Part shown: positions 11,114 to 22,205 of the stretch, one piece after another
Numbering within the stretch: the first letter of the stretch is position 1
How the letters are laid out: every line of letters starts with the position of its first letter
DNA from: Flaveria trinervia
Taxonomy: Eukaryota > Streptophyta > Magnoliopsida > Asterales > Asteraceae
Assembly: GCA_025506515.1 (NCBI GenBank)
Contig: CM046444.1
Location: 121,155,930 to 121,219,929 of the forward strand
Direction: 5' to 3'
DNA length: 64,000 bases
Made by a program: the position numbers and the translations under genes
Notes under the pieces: generated by a model
Told to the model about the DNA's origin: nothing
The model's input: only the letters and a program-made list of their open reading frames with translations
Databases searched by the model: none

Positions 11114-13158
11114 ATGAATGGCACATCAAATGCACTTTTGAACATCACCCACTTCTTCACTCGCACTACACTCCCAACTGTAGTTCAAATCGAGTCTCTT
11201 CTATACAAATATGCCGCCAACAAATCTCTCACAAGCATCACAAAACTCCACGCGAATCTCATCGTATCAGGGCTCATTTCACCACGGGAATCACGGTTCA
11301 TACCTGCTTTGATCGCATCAGGGTATGCGTTATGTGGTCACATTCCGTATGCACGCCAAGTGTTCGACGAATTGCATCAGAGAACTAAGCGTGTGTATAA
11401 TAGCATGATAAAGGTGTATACTGAAAAGGGGCTGCCGTACAATGCGCTTGAGTTGTTTGTGGAAATGGTTGAGTCAGGAAAGATGAAGCCTGATAGGTTA
11501 ACGTACCCTTTTGTGGTTAAAGCTTGTGCTGAACTGTCAATGAATCGGTTTGGTTTATCGGTTCATGGTTTGGTTATAAGTGGCGGTGTTGATTCGAATA
11601 TCTTCGTGGGTAATTCGTTGCTGTGGATGTATATGAGTTTTGGTGAGAATGTGAGTGCTAAACGAGTGTTTGATGAGATGTGTGATAAGTGTGTGGTTTC
11701 TTGGAACACTTTGATCAGTGGATATTTTAAAAACGGATGTCCTGAGGAGTCGTTAATGGTTTTCAAGAAAATGGTTGAAGAAAAGGTGGAGATTGATAAT
11801 GCCACTGTTGTTTCAGTGCTCCCTGCGTGTGCGTATTTGAAACGGTTGGATGTGGGAAAGGAGATCCATGATTTGGTGAAAAGTAACAGTTTGGATGAGA
11901 ATTTGTTCGTTAGGAATGCTTTGGTGGATATGTATGTAAAATGTGGTCAGATGGATGATGCTCGGGTTGTTTTTGATGAAACTAGGCATAGAGATGTGGT
12001 GACATGGACTGCGATGGCGAATGGTTACATTGTGAATAATGACACAAAAAGCGCGATTTCACTTTGCCCGTTGATGCTGCTTGAAGGTGTAAAACCAAAT
12101 GCATTAACCCTGGCTTCTTTTCTTTCGGCTTGTGCAGAGTTAAAGTATTTAAACCAAGGTAAGACCTTTCATGGGTTTGCAATGAGGAATAATCTGATTT
12201 TGATGTAAATGTAGAGACTGGATTGATTGACATGTATGCTAAATGTGCATTTGTTAGTTATAGCTTTCGAGTGTTTAACAAAACATCAAAAACAAGAACA
12301 GCCCCATGGAATGCAATTCTTTCTGGAACCACCGAAAATGGGCTGGGTACAGAAGCTATATTAATATTCAAAGAAATGAGGCTAAGAGGCGTATCACCGA
12401 ATGAAGCAACCTTAAAGTGTGTTTTACCTGCGTATGCTATTACAACAGATCTTAAACAGGTAACTAACTTTCACGGTTACTTAATAAGATCAGGGTTTTT
12501 ATCGAAAAGTGATTTAGCAACAGGTTTGATCGATATATACTCAAAATGTGGAGCTTTGGAGCAAGCTTACATGACATTTAACGAGGTGGAATTAAAAGAA
12601 AGAGATATCATATTATGGAGTGTCATAATATCTGGTTATGGGAAACACGGGGATGGTGTGACTGCACTGTCACTTTTTAACCAAATGGTTCAATCCGGGG
12701 TTCAACCGAATGAAGTCACATTTACTTCTGTTTTACACGCGTGTAGCCATTCAGGTTTAGTGGATGAGGGTTTGAGCTTATTTCAGTTCATGTTAAAAGA
12801 CCATAAAGTCAACCCACGTATTAATCATTACACCTGTATTATTGACCTTTTGGGTCGAGCTGGGAGGCTGCAGGAAGCGTATGAGTTGATCGCCACAATG
12901 CCATTTGCGCCTAATCATACTGTTTGGGGGGCGTTGCTAGCTGCCTGTGTGGTTCATGAGAATGTGGAACTGGGAGAAATAGCTGCAAAGTGGTTGTTTG
13001 AGTTAGAACCCGAGAATACTGGAAATTATATTTTAATGGGCAATATTTATGCTGCAGTCGGTAGGTGGGAAGAGGCTGAGAATGTGAGAAATATGATTAA
13101 CCAAATCGGGCTCAGGAAATCGCCAGCTCATAGTTTCATAGGCGCCCGCCATGAATGA
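11114..13158 (+). CDS. Pentatricopeptide repeat protein, PLS/E class (At5g39350-like), one frame break
   Basis: Organelle RNA-binding protein family; family members edit, splice or stabilise plastid or mitochondrial transcripts. The start MNGTSNAL and the overall layout match Arabidopsis At5g39350 as I recall it. The reading frame runs 11114-12208 (364 codons) and resumes at about 12200 one frame lower to 13158. Together this spans about 681 residues, the usual size for the family. PPR units recur about every 31-35 residues (VVSWNTLISGYFKNG, VVTWTAMANGYI, IILWSVIISGYGKHG, YTCIIDLLGRAGRLQEA). The C-terminus carries the E-type motif (LEPENTGNYILMGNIYAAVGRW) but no DYW deaminase domain. The break follows codons for RNN-L: one base appears missing near 12199, after which the downstream frame reads VNVETGLIDMYAKC, exactly as family members continue. 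No intron signals explain it. It is either a consensus error or a young pseudogene. The target RNA is unknown. Confidence 0.88.
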
Positions 13159-16100
13159 AGGTACATTTGTATTTTCAAAACCTAGATTAGACAAATTTTA
13201 GGACAAAACTGCTCAAGAAACATACATAAAGTCTGGTTCTATAATATGCAGGTTGTACACTTAATTCTAATCTCTGTCACCAGTTGTTTATAAAGATTGT
13301 TGTTCTTGATGTTGCTGCTGACAATATTATTATCTGTCACTCAAGTGTTGTTTTGATGTGTTCTCTGTTATCTTTCTTTGGTCCCTTGTATTTTATTTAT
13401 ATGTGTGCCTTGCATGTAGGTTGTATTGTGGTTTCAAGTACCTTATTAAGTATACTATATATTGCAAATAGTTTGTATATGGGGATTCAAGTATGAAGTA
13501 CCTTTTTATTGTATTTTGGTATCTATTATTAAGTAATGACAACCTCAATATGTTTGTTGAATAGATAATAATGGAGTTTTGATTATAGTTTTTGTTGCAA
13601 CAAAGGATCTGCTATAACAATCCGAAACTCTATTTATGTTTGAAGATCGTTATACTCGTCATGAAGCCTCGCGACCAAGGTTAAAGGTGGGAGTAACTCA
13701 AAAAATCTCTAATGAGAGAAATCAATTAGTGGTTAGTACCAAGTGTGAGAGAATGGATTGAGTACCTTACACCTTGTCACCAGCAATTACTGAATAGTCT
13801 GATGTCTTATCTAAAGTTTTCATTTGTTGAGCTTGTCTCTAATCACTTATTACCAATTATGGTTATAATTTCTTTTTACTTTTTTGGGTTTTCTTTTTTT
13901 TTTTTGGGTTTTCTTCTTTTATTGGGTTTTCTTCTTTTTTTGTTAGAAATTCGTCGCTGATTACTAACAAAGCAACAACCGTATTTAAAATTTTACTTTA
14001 GAAAATTTAGCAAATGCTTTGTTGATTCATCTATGACATATTTGCTGCTAAAAGTCTATTTCTAGTAGTGAAATAATGTTTTAATTCGTTGATATTTTAG
14101 CATCTTCACACTTTACATACGAAAAAGAAACAACCATGGGCATAAAGTGTAGAGTAAGACGAATAATCTCCGCAAAAAAAACTAAGTCAACCATCAAAAT
14201 GTTTTTTAAATGTTAATTCACAAACTATATACACTAAATATATCAAATTTGGGCATATGGACGCGTAAAAGTCTAGTTAGGTTACTCACTCTTAACATAT
14301 ACCAACCAATCGCGTTGATGTTAAAACTTTCCAAATTAATTATAAAAGTATATTAGGAATACTAGATCATATGTTGTTAAGTAATATAAACTTGTAATAC
14401 TTTAACCATGAGTAATGGGTCTAGAAAAAGTGTGAGAGTCAAGCAACAGTGCCAAAATTTACCAAAGTCAGGGTAAGCCACGAGGCTAAAAACAAAATTG
14501 GTGTCAAGTGATCGGGTCAAAAATAAGTCAGACATCAAACCATGAGGCTAAAATTCCTAAAATATGGTCATGGTCAACTCATGTGCCTAAAAAAATAAAG
14601 ACGTGAAACCTATAATTAACCTTTCGAGTACCATCTAACTCTATTGTAACCTTCATTATTCATAAACAATTCATGAAAAGCATGAATAACTTTGTCATGA
14701 ACAAAAACAATAACAAGCTAAAGCTTAAGTAAATAAAAATACGCCCCACATCAATGATGGATTTCCTACATCAATCTCACAATGTGTAATCTATCATTAA
14801 CCTTTTGATTACCATCTAAATTCCCTATAACCTTCATGAATCTTTAATGGGAAACAATAACATGAAGTAAGCAATTGCTGACACAACACATAAACACATA
14901 GTCGACTTGTGCATTTGTAAGCCTCTTAAAAATATAAAATCTCGTTCTTTTATATAAGATAATATAATCATGTTGGAATTCAACTTCGAAGATCCTGTCA
15001 CTATTTTATATAAATTATTTAGAATTCAATGATTATATTTGCGTTATCATTCCTTTTGTTGTGGTTGTTATACACGTGGACCTAGTTCTCCTATTTGAGG
15101 TTCAAGTTAAGAGTCGAATAAGTCCATTTGTTAGGAGGGTCCAATTAACAAAGAATGTCATTACGTGTCGTATTTTCATATAAGAAAAAAATTAATACAT
15201 TTTCCTTTGGATGTATTTCTCATTATTGTATTTTCATATACCAAACATTGGCATATATACATTTGTATTGTATGTTATTTTAAATAAAATATTATTTTCA
15301 TATATCAATTCAAATATAATTCTACTACTTGGTGGGAATTCATACGATTTTTTTAAATTGTTAATTACACGTTCTTATGACATCTACACCTTATTAATTT
15401 CATTTATATTTAGATATATTATGAATTAATTTTTAAAGGAATAATTAATTAGATGAAAAGTATAATTCTTATGCATAACTTCTTATTTAGTTTCTCGTCT
15501 TGAAATGATTAGGACCAGAGGCAAAAACGAGTCTAGCTGCACGTTAAATACACGATATCAACTCAATAAAAGCTTACGTCAAGTAGTATTAAAAGAACTC
15601 AGCATAAAGTCAAGCTTAAATTGAAGCTCACTTAGTAAACGAGATCAAACTTAAACTTTATATATGCCGAGCTTAAATAGGACTCATGACCCTAAAGTTG
15701 TCTACTATTCATATATATATATTATATATAATGAATTTTGTTAATATAATAAATATGTAACTACATAACAAATATTATTAGATATAGACATAAGTTAAGT
15801 AACATTAACAAATATAAATATATTTTTGACATAATCATACCATGTTTCAACCTAAATCTACTACACTCATTAATCGAAGAATATAACTCAATAACACCTT
15901 GGTGAAAGGTATACACATTTCACATTTGCTACTAGACCACTGACAGTGGTTATAATTAAATTATACACGTTATGTGTTATATACAAGAGTAGTATTATAT
16001 ATACGAAACTAGTATTGGATATATATTGTATATATGCCATGATATGTTACAATATATTGCATATATGTAGTTTCAAGTTCTTTAATATCTCGTAGGAAGA

Positions 16101-16620
16101 GATTTATATAAACCTTACACGTATATATAAATAAATAATTGAATTTTATAATTTATAAATTATTTTCAATCTTACATAATTCACGAATTAAATACAAGTT
16201 TTTATAGAAAAGAAGCCAACTTATGTTTAATGAATAGAGTGTAAGCTTTTATTATACTTTTAAACGAAAACTTCATAGAAATATAATCAAGTTTTACAAA
16301 TATTCTAATTAAGTCGCTTACACTCTTTTTGTTTTCATTTAGTTATTCCGCCTGCTGATAATATGCTAATTCTATATATTAGTTGTTAACCCTAGTTGAC
16401 CGAATTTAATAAAAATAAAAATAAAACAAAAAACGAAACGAACGTTTAACCTGTTATAAAAGCATAATAACATAGGATTAACACATTACCCACAAATTAA
16501 CCGACTATTTTAAAAATAAAAAGTTTTAATGATTTCCTTAAAAGGTTAGTTACAAGTTTTCCCATTTATTTATCCATTAAACTTATTTTCATCTTTATAT
16601 AATTATATTTCTATCCCCAC
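13159..16620. other. Intergenic, AT-rich
   Basis: No gene recognised. It contains a TTTGGGTTTTC pyrimidine-rich triplication (about 13880-13940), a CACTA-like terminus ending 14070 (TTTCTAGTAGTG), and two similar blocks near 14611-14700 and 14792-14880 (ATTAACCTTT..GA.TACCATCTAA). The short open frames have no recognisable domain. Confidence 0.4.
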
Positions 16621-16630
16621 TTTCGCTCAC

Positions 16631-16638
16631 TATATATA
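16631..16638 (+). promoter_or_regulatory. TATA box of the 16696 gene
   Basis: TATATATA lies 58 bases before the first ATG, giving a predicted transcription start near 16662-16668 and a leader of about 30 bases. Confidence 0.6.
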
Positions 16639-16695
16639 CAAATCTAAAACACATCTATTACCACACTTCAAAGAAACAAATAAGCCTCTGCAACA

Positions 16696-17403
16696 ATGGG
16701 GAACAAATCAGATGAACAAAGAGGACCATTTTACACTCTCTTCATCTTCATCATCATCGTTATAATCATTTCTTCTTTGTCTCTTCCTATTCGATTTCAA
16801 TCTTTCGGTTCAAATTTCACTAAATTTCTTGATATCAATGACAAGCACTACATATTTCTTCTCTGCAATGGGATTCTGTTCTTCTTGTTCCTCGATAACG
16901 GGTCGAATCAAGCAGAAACAGATGCAAAAAAGATGAAATGTAATGAGATGTTGGTGAGTTGTGTAAATGATGATCATGATGATTCTTTGAATACCCATGA
17001 TCAAGTTGAAGAATTGGAAACAGAGGACGTTCAAAATGAACATGAAGATGCAATGGAGGTGAAAGAGATTGAACAGAATGTGATGTTGGTTGGTGTTGAT
17101 GTTGATGATGATCATCATCGGCATCGAATTGAAGATCAATTCCATGATAAGCATGAAATAGTAACAGTATATGAAGTTGAAGTTGAAGATGAAGATGAAG
17201 AGCATGATGTTGAAGATGAATCAGATCATCGAATTGAAGATCAATTTCATGATGAACGTGAAACAGTAACAGTATATGAAGTTGAAGATGAAGAACATGA
17301 TGATGAAGATGAAGCAGATGAAATATTTCAGCAGAAATGTGAAGAATTCATCAAGAAAATGAGACAGAGCATGCAATGTGAAGGGGGATTTACTTCGTTG
17401 TAA
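16696..17403 (+). CDS. Small membrane protein with acidic C-terminal tail, unknown function
   Basis: Single-exon frame of 235 residues. Hydrophobic segments lie near residues 10-36 (FIFIIIVIIISSLSL) and 52-67 (YIFLLCNGILFFLFL), joined by a short charged loop (FLDINDKHY). From about residue 95 on it is dominated by Asp, Glu and His. It resembles a loose plant family of two-span proteins with disordered acidic tails whose role is unknown to me; no enzyme motif is visible. Residues about 143-177 and 178-208 are a tandem duplication (HRIEDQFHD..VTVYEVE), a 105-base repeat from 17122 and 17227. The start is supported by a TATA box 58 bases upstream. A broken copy lies at 19227-19811. Membrane placement is a prediction only. 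Confidence 0.75.
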   Translation: MGNKSDEQRGPFYTLFIFIIIVIIISSLSLPIRFQSFGSNFTKFLDINDKHYIFLLCNGILFFLFLDNGSNQAETDAKKMKCNEMLVSCVNDDHDDSLNTHDQVEELETEDVQNEHEDAMEVKEIEQNVMLVGVDVDDDHHRHRIEDQFHDKHEIVTVYEVEVEDEDEEHDVEDESDHRIEDQFHDERETVTVYEVEDEEHDDEDEADEIFQQKCEEFIKKMRQSMQCEGGFTSL

Positions 17404-17544
17404 AATATTAACACTAGAATTTGTATTCGACGATATAATCATGTAATCTTGTGGTTCGCAAACATAACAATTAACAAATAATAATTAATCATCATTGCAA
17501 CCGTAGTAACGGTTTGGGATCACGTTGTGTTTTCGGGTTTACTT

Positions 17545-18140
17545 AAGAAAAGAAGATAAAGAAAACATTTCTTTTTTTTCTTTAGGTTATTAGATTTTAA
17601 TAATTTTAAGTTTTATTTATTAGCCGGGATTAATCTCAACTCAGTAAATGTTTATACATGCTTCAAACATTGAGTTTATTTTTCTCTAACGATCCATTAC
17701 TAACTGAAAGTTAACTCCGTTAGTTTTTTGATGATGTGGATTATTTTTGTAGTCAAAACACTAAACATAAAGTTGAAATCTATCATCAGGTCCACCAATT
17801 TAAAACTTCCGCACAAAAAAAAACCCGTCAATCTCCGTCTCCTGATTTGAACCACTGAACTCGTTGAAGGTGGGTTTCAGGTGATGATGGATGCTAGACA
17901 ATAGAAAACGGTTCTAATTGAAACTAGGCGATGTTGAAGTTGAAAAATGACTCAAAGTTGGCCCAATTTCATCAAAAATAATAATAAGGGTTAACTCTCG
18001 ATAGAATCGTTGAAGGAAAATAAGTTCAAAGTTAAGAGTGGCCGTGAATTAATCCTGACCAATAAACGAAAGTTAAGATTATTAAAATCTAATAAATTTT
18101 TTTCTTTTTTCTTTATTTGTCTTTCACTTCTCTTCTTTTT
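17545..18140. repeat. Long inverted repeat between the tandem gene copies
   Basis: The left arm (about 17545-17725) and right arm (about 17985-18140) are inverted copies of each other. TTATTAGATTTTAATAAT at 17586 pairs with ATTATTAAAATCTAATAA near 18077, and the match continues through GGGATTAAT / ATTAATCCTG and AACGAT / ATCGTT patches. The spacer is about 260 bp. It could be a foldback or Mutator-like MITE; I found no clear target duplication. Confidence 0.6.
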
Positions 18141-18855
18141 CCTCTCTATGTAAACTTTGAAACATGATGACTTTTTTTTATTTCTTTCAATTGAAAAATA
18201 CTTTGACACACTACTGTTTTTTATTTTCTTACACTTCACTTATTTTGTCTTCTTAAATAAACTCAAAAACACAAAATAACTACTTTGATAGCATGAAGTG
18301 GTGCAAACAAAATGAACGCTAACCAAACAAATTGTGAATTGTTCAACGGAAAGTTTGTTTAATAAATAAGAAAAACACGAACAAGAAATTTTGTTTGTTA
18401 GTTAAACGAATAAACATAAACAAAAGTTGTGTTCGTTCATTTATTTAATGAATATTTGGTTAATATGTTCATTTATATTCATTTGTATTTTGTTAAAATA
18501 AAGGTTTTTATATAATATGACAATTTTAATATGAGAGTAAATTAAATTTGTTTTAGAAATACTGTTCAAAAGAAATAAACAAACTAACATGTCAAATAAT
18601 TTATGTGGCAATTTTATATAGAGTAAAACATACAAAAACACAAATACATGCCTAAATCTATATTCACATGCAATTAAGACACAAATTTCATAAACCTAGT
18701 GGATTATGTAAATGTTAGAGTTTTTCAATATTATTATTATATGTTGACTTTGACCAAGACTTGGTCAACGTCTCTTCTCCCCCAACTTACCACCAAATTT
18801 AAATCTATTTTCTCACACACACATACATAAACACACTTGTTACTACACTCAAAAC

Positions 18856-19216
18856 CATTGTTGTTGAGACCGGATCGGATCGGCCGGTCTGACCGTTCGA
18901 CTGGGATTTGGTGCTGGGTCCGGTCCGGTTCGTCCCGAACCGCTAGTCGGATCGGGAAACCGGACCGGTTCGGACCGGTTTTCCTTTTTTTTAGTTTTAA
19001 TGGGTAAAAACAGGGTGTTAAACCATAAATTAATACGTCGGATATACAAATATAGTTAAGTTTTATATATAACTATAAAAAATATATATAAACCATATAT
19101 AAATTACTTATATTTAATTACATATATAAATATAATTAAAATATAGTTAAATCCGGTCCGACCACCAAACCAGTAAGGCGTCCGATTCGTCGTCCGATCC
19201 GGTTCTGAAAACATTG
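18856..19216. mobile_element. hAT-type MITE, 361 bp, in the leader of the broken copy
   Basis: Ends CATTGTTGTTGAGACCGG and CCGGTTCTGAAAACATTG are imperfect inverted repeats. The flanks CTCAAAAC at 18848-18855 and 19217-19224 are identical 8-bp duplications. The subterminal parts are rich in CCGGTC / GACCGG words. A related copy lies at 35411. The insertion ends 10 bases before the ATG of the degraded gene at 19227, so it sits in its leader or core promoter. Confidence 0.88.
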
Positions 19217-19226
19217 CTCAAAACAT

Positions 19227-19811
19227 ATGAATCCAACAATAGTGAACAAATCAGGTGAACCATTTTATCTTCATCTTCATCATCATCATCATCATCGTCG
19301 TCATAATCATTTCTTCTCTATCTATCCCTTTTCAATTTCAATCTTTCGGTTTTAATTTCGCTAAGTTTCTTGATACCAATGACAAGCACTACATATTTCT
19401 GATCTGCAATGGAATTTTGTTCTTCTTGTTCCTCGATAAAAGTCCGAATCAAGCAGAAGCAAAAAGATGAAATGTGAGGAGATGTTGGTAAGTATTCTAG
19501 ATGAACATAGTGATTCGTTGAATGCCCGTGATCAAGTTGAAGATTTGGAAACAAATCATGTTCAAAATGAAGATGTATTGTCAAAAGAAGTGAAACAGAT
19601 TGAACAGAATGTGATGTTGGTTGACGATCATGATGATCATGATGATGATGATCGAATTGAAAATCGAGAAGTAAAACCTGTTCATGATGTCGATTATGAG
19701 CATGAAATAGTAGCAATATGTGAAGTACTAGATGAAGAACATGGTGATGAAGATGAAGCAGATGAATTTCAACAGAAATGTGAAGATAGTAACAATAAAC
19801 ATTGCATTTAG
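19227..19811 (+). pseudogene. Broken tandem copy of the acidic-tail membrane protein gene
   Basis: Homologous along its length to 16696-17403: NKSG near the start, then hydrophobic IFIFIIIIIIVVIIISSLSI, the loop KFLDTNDKHYIFLICNGILF, then the acidic tail EEMLVS..VNARD-like and DEEHGDEDEADE. The first ATG (19227) is in the wrong frame: about five bases are missing after CCATTTTA relative to the intact copy. A second break, one base short in an A-run near 19465, separates the membrane part (to about 19470) from the tail frame (19467-19811). It has only one copy of the VEVYE-type unit that is doubled in the intact gene. A MITE sits in its leader. Three lesions make loss of function likely. Confidence 0.8.
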
Positions 19812-20559
19812 ATTAAAAATAAATTTACCAATCATGTAATGGTCTAGTGGAACTCAACATGATGATAGTGTTAATTTCCTATTTAATTCTAATCGATTAA
19901 GTTGTTATGATTTTTTAATTATAATATAACTAGTATGGTAATTTTTTGTTCACCAAGTTTGGATTAGATCTGTAAATACAAAGCTTTGGTAGATGATATA
20001 AATGAATGATCAATAAAAGATTATTGTAACAAGTTTTGTAAGTTTTATCTTTTACAATAATAAAATTTTTCTTTGTTTACCGAGAACTTGTGCATTAACA
20101 TCAATGTCGGGTACATAGTTAATACTAAATACCAAATAATAAAAATGATGATGGGCAAATTATGATAGGATTATGGTGTCAAATATTATCAAACTACAAC
20201 TTCGAAAGTGAATTTTGGCCTGACAAGGTGAAATAATTTTAATAGTAGGTAGAGTAATGTAAAGTAAAAGTTATTTATGTTTGCCGGAAAAAAAATTAAA
20301 AAATCTTTAAAGTTTTAAACGAATTCAAGGAATTGTAAGGGTAGATTGCCACTATATGTATTATTTAATTTTAATTTATGTATTCTTGAGTTTAAAGGTA
20401 AAATATTAAAAAAAATATTTAAACGTGTTGAGGCTACTTTGTTCGTTTTAGAAATGAAAATCATAATAGTTAAAATCATAATAGTTTTAATGGATTCTAT
20501 GTATAAGAAACAAAGTTAGCGGTAGATAACAAACACAAATATATATATATATATATATA
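19812..20559. other. Intergenic, AT-rich
   Basis: Downstream flank of the pseudogene. It ends in a (TA)n run of about 20 bases (20539-20559) that borders a Helitron. Nothing else recognised. Confidence 0.4.
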
Positions 20560-21037
20560 CTAGCTTTAGTAAAACTATGTATTACACGGGTTGAATAAAT
20601 AAAATATTAATATAATAAATTTATTAATTATAAAATGATATTTTAAGATATGATATAACTTAAATTACGTATGATAAATGACTATAAATAATAAAAACGT
20701 TGATATCAACTTTTTAAAATATTATTTTTAATTTTTTAAATAACCATTTTGTTTTAAAACAAACCGTAGAAAAATCTATTTTTTAAAAAATTTCTTATTA
20801 CAACTCCCAAATTTGCTTAATTTTGTTTTTAAAAAATTGACTTTTTAAAAGTATTAATTTATTTAGAAATAACCTTAATAAATGGATTTATTTCTTAATT
20901 TATTAAATATTAAAAAATATATTATTAATAATTAAAGTAATTATTTAATAGGTGAAAGAGACAGAAAATTTTTGATAAGAAGGTCTATAATGATAACATG
21001 TGATATTCATATTTACTTTTTTATTAGAATAAAAAGA
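20560..21037 (-). mobile_element. Non-autonomous Helitron, minus orientation
   Basis: On the minus strand the 3' end reads CCCGTGTAATACATAG, then CTAG followed by T: a decayed hairpin about 10 bases before a CTRR terminus, as Helitrons have. The 5' end is taken as TCTTTTTATTCTAATAAAAA, preceded by A. The body is alike to 29761-30335 and 38744-39623 (GGTTGAATAAATAAAATA). No Rep/helicase coding. Confidence 0.65.
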
Positions 21038-21162
21038 TATAAATATTTAAGTAAATTTTGATTTAAGAGTGAATAACTATATTACCATAATGATAAAGGA
21101 GCAAAAAGTTGCACCCTCTTTCAAATTAAATCTATTTCTAGCTCTCTTAATACTGTCCAGCT

Positions 21163-21719
21163 TAGGCCTGTCGATTTTACCCGTACCCTATTAATCCGTC
21201 CGACCTGATCTCACTCGTACCCGAAGAAACCATACCCGAGCAACCCGCTACCTGAACAACCCAAAAACCGTTTAAACTGATTCTTATTTGGGTCGGGTTT
21301 CGGATAGACTTTCAAACCACAAAAACCCGAATAACCCGAACCAATTAACCCGAAATCCGAATAACCCGATCAACCCATATTATAATTAAGTCAAATTGTA
21401 TATATATACTTGTTTATATTGTCCAAATTGATTAAATTGTTGTATACAAATATATATTTAATCATATTATATAATTTATAGAACTAAAGTAATTTAAGTG
21501 CACTAATTTTATAAGATTTCAAATGAAAACTCACTAAAATCTACTAAATTAATTTTATCGGTTAATATCCGAACCCGACCCGAACAACCCGTTACCCATA
21601 ACCGATTAAACCGATTGTTATTCGGGGTGGGTTTCGGGTAGACTTTCAATTTTAAAAAACCAGAATAACCCGAAACGATTAACCCGAAACCCGATTAACT
21701 AACCTGATCAACACCCCTA
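21163..21719. mobile_element. hAT-type MITE, 557 bp, perfect 8-bp target duplication
   Basis: Element TAGGCCTGTCGA..ATCAACACCCCTA flanked by GTCCAGCT at 21155-21162 and 21720-21727. The subterminal regions hold many AACCCG words on the left and right. Non-coding. Confidence 0.88.
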
Positions 21720-22205
21720 GTCCAGCTAGTTCAAATATAAACCTGTCAATTTTTAAATCATTTTCACATCAAAAGTTTAAATGATACACGAACTATTTAT
21801 TTAGTTTTATTTAAGATAAACGTATGATCTTGTTTCAAAAAACAAATGTTATGTTAAACGTGTTTATCTATTCGTTTCGTAACTAGAAACGCACAACAAC
21901 TCACTTAGAAGGAAACGAATTACTGAAAAAAACATGGTTCAACTTTATGAATCGGTAACTATTTATTTAGTTACTTTATTATTATATAGAAAAACGAAAA
22001 ATAACCCAAAAACGCAAGCCACACAAACAAGATAATCACTTATGAAAACAGGTCCCATTCATAACCAAAATCTAAAGAAAACATGATCTTTTCCGCAGAA
22101 ACAAGTGTATATCAACTATCAAGATCACATAAAGAAACCCTTGTTATAAACATCTGGATATTCAGACTCATAGTTTATTGTTTGATCGAATCAAGATAAC
22201 ATTGC

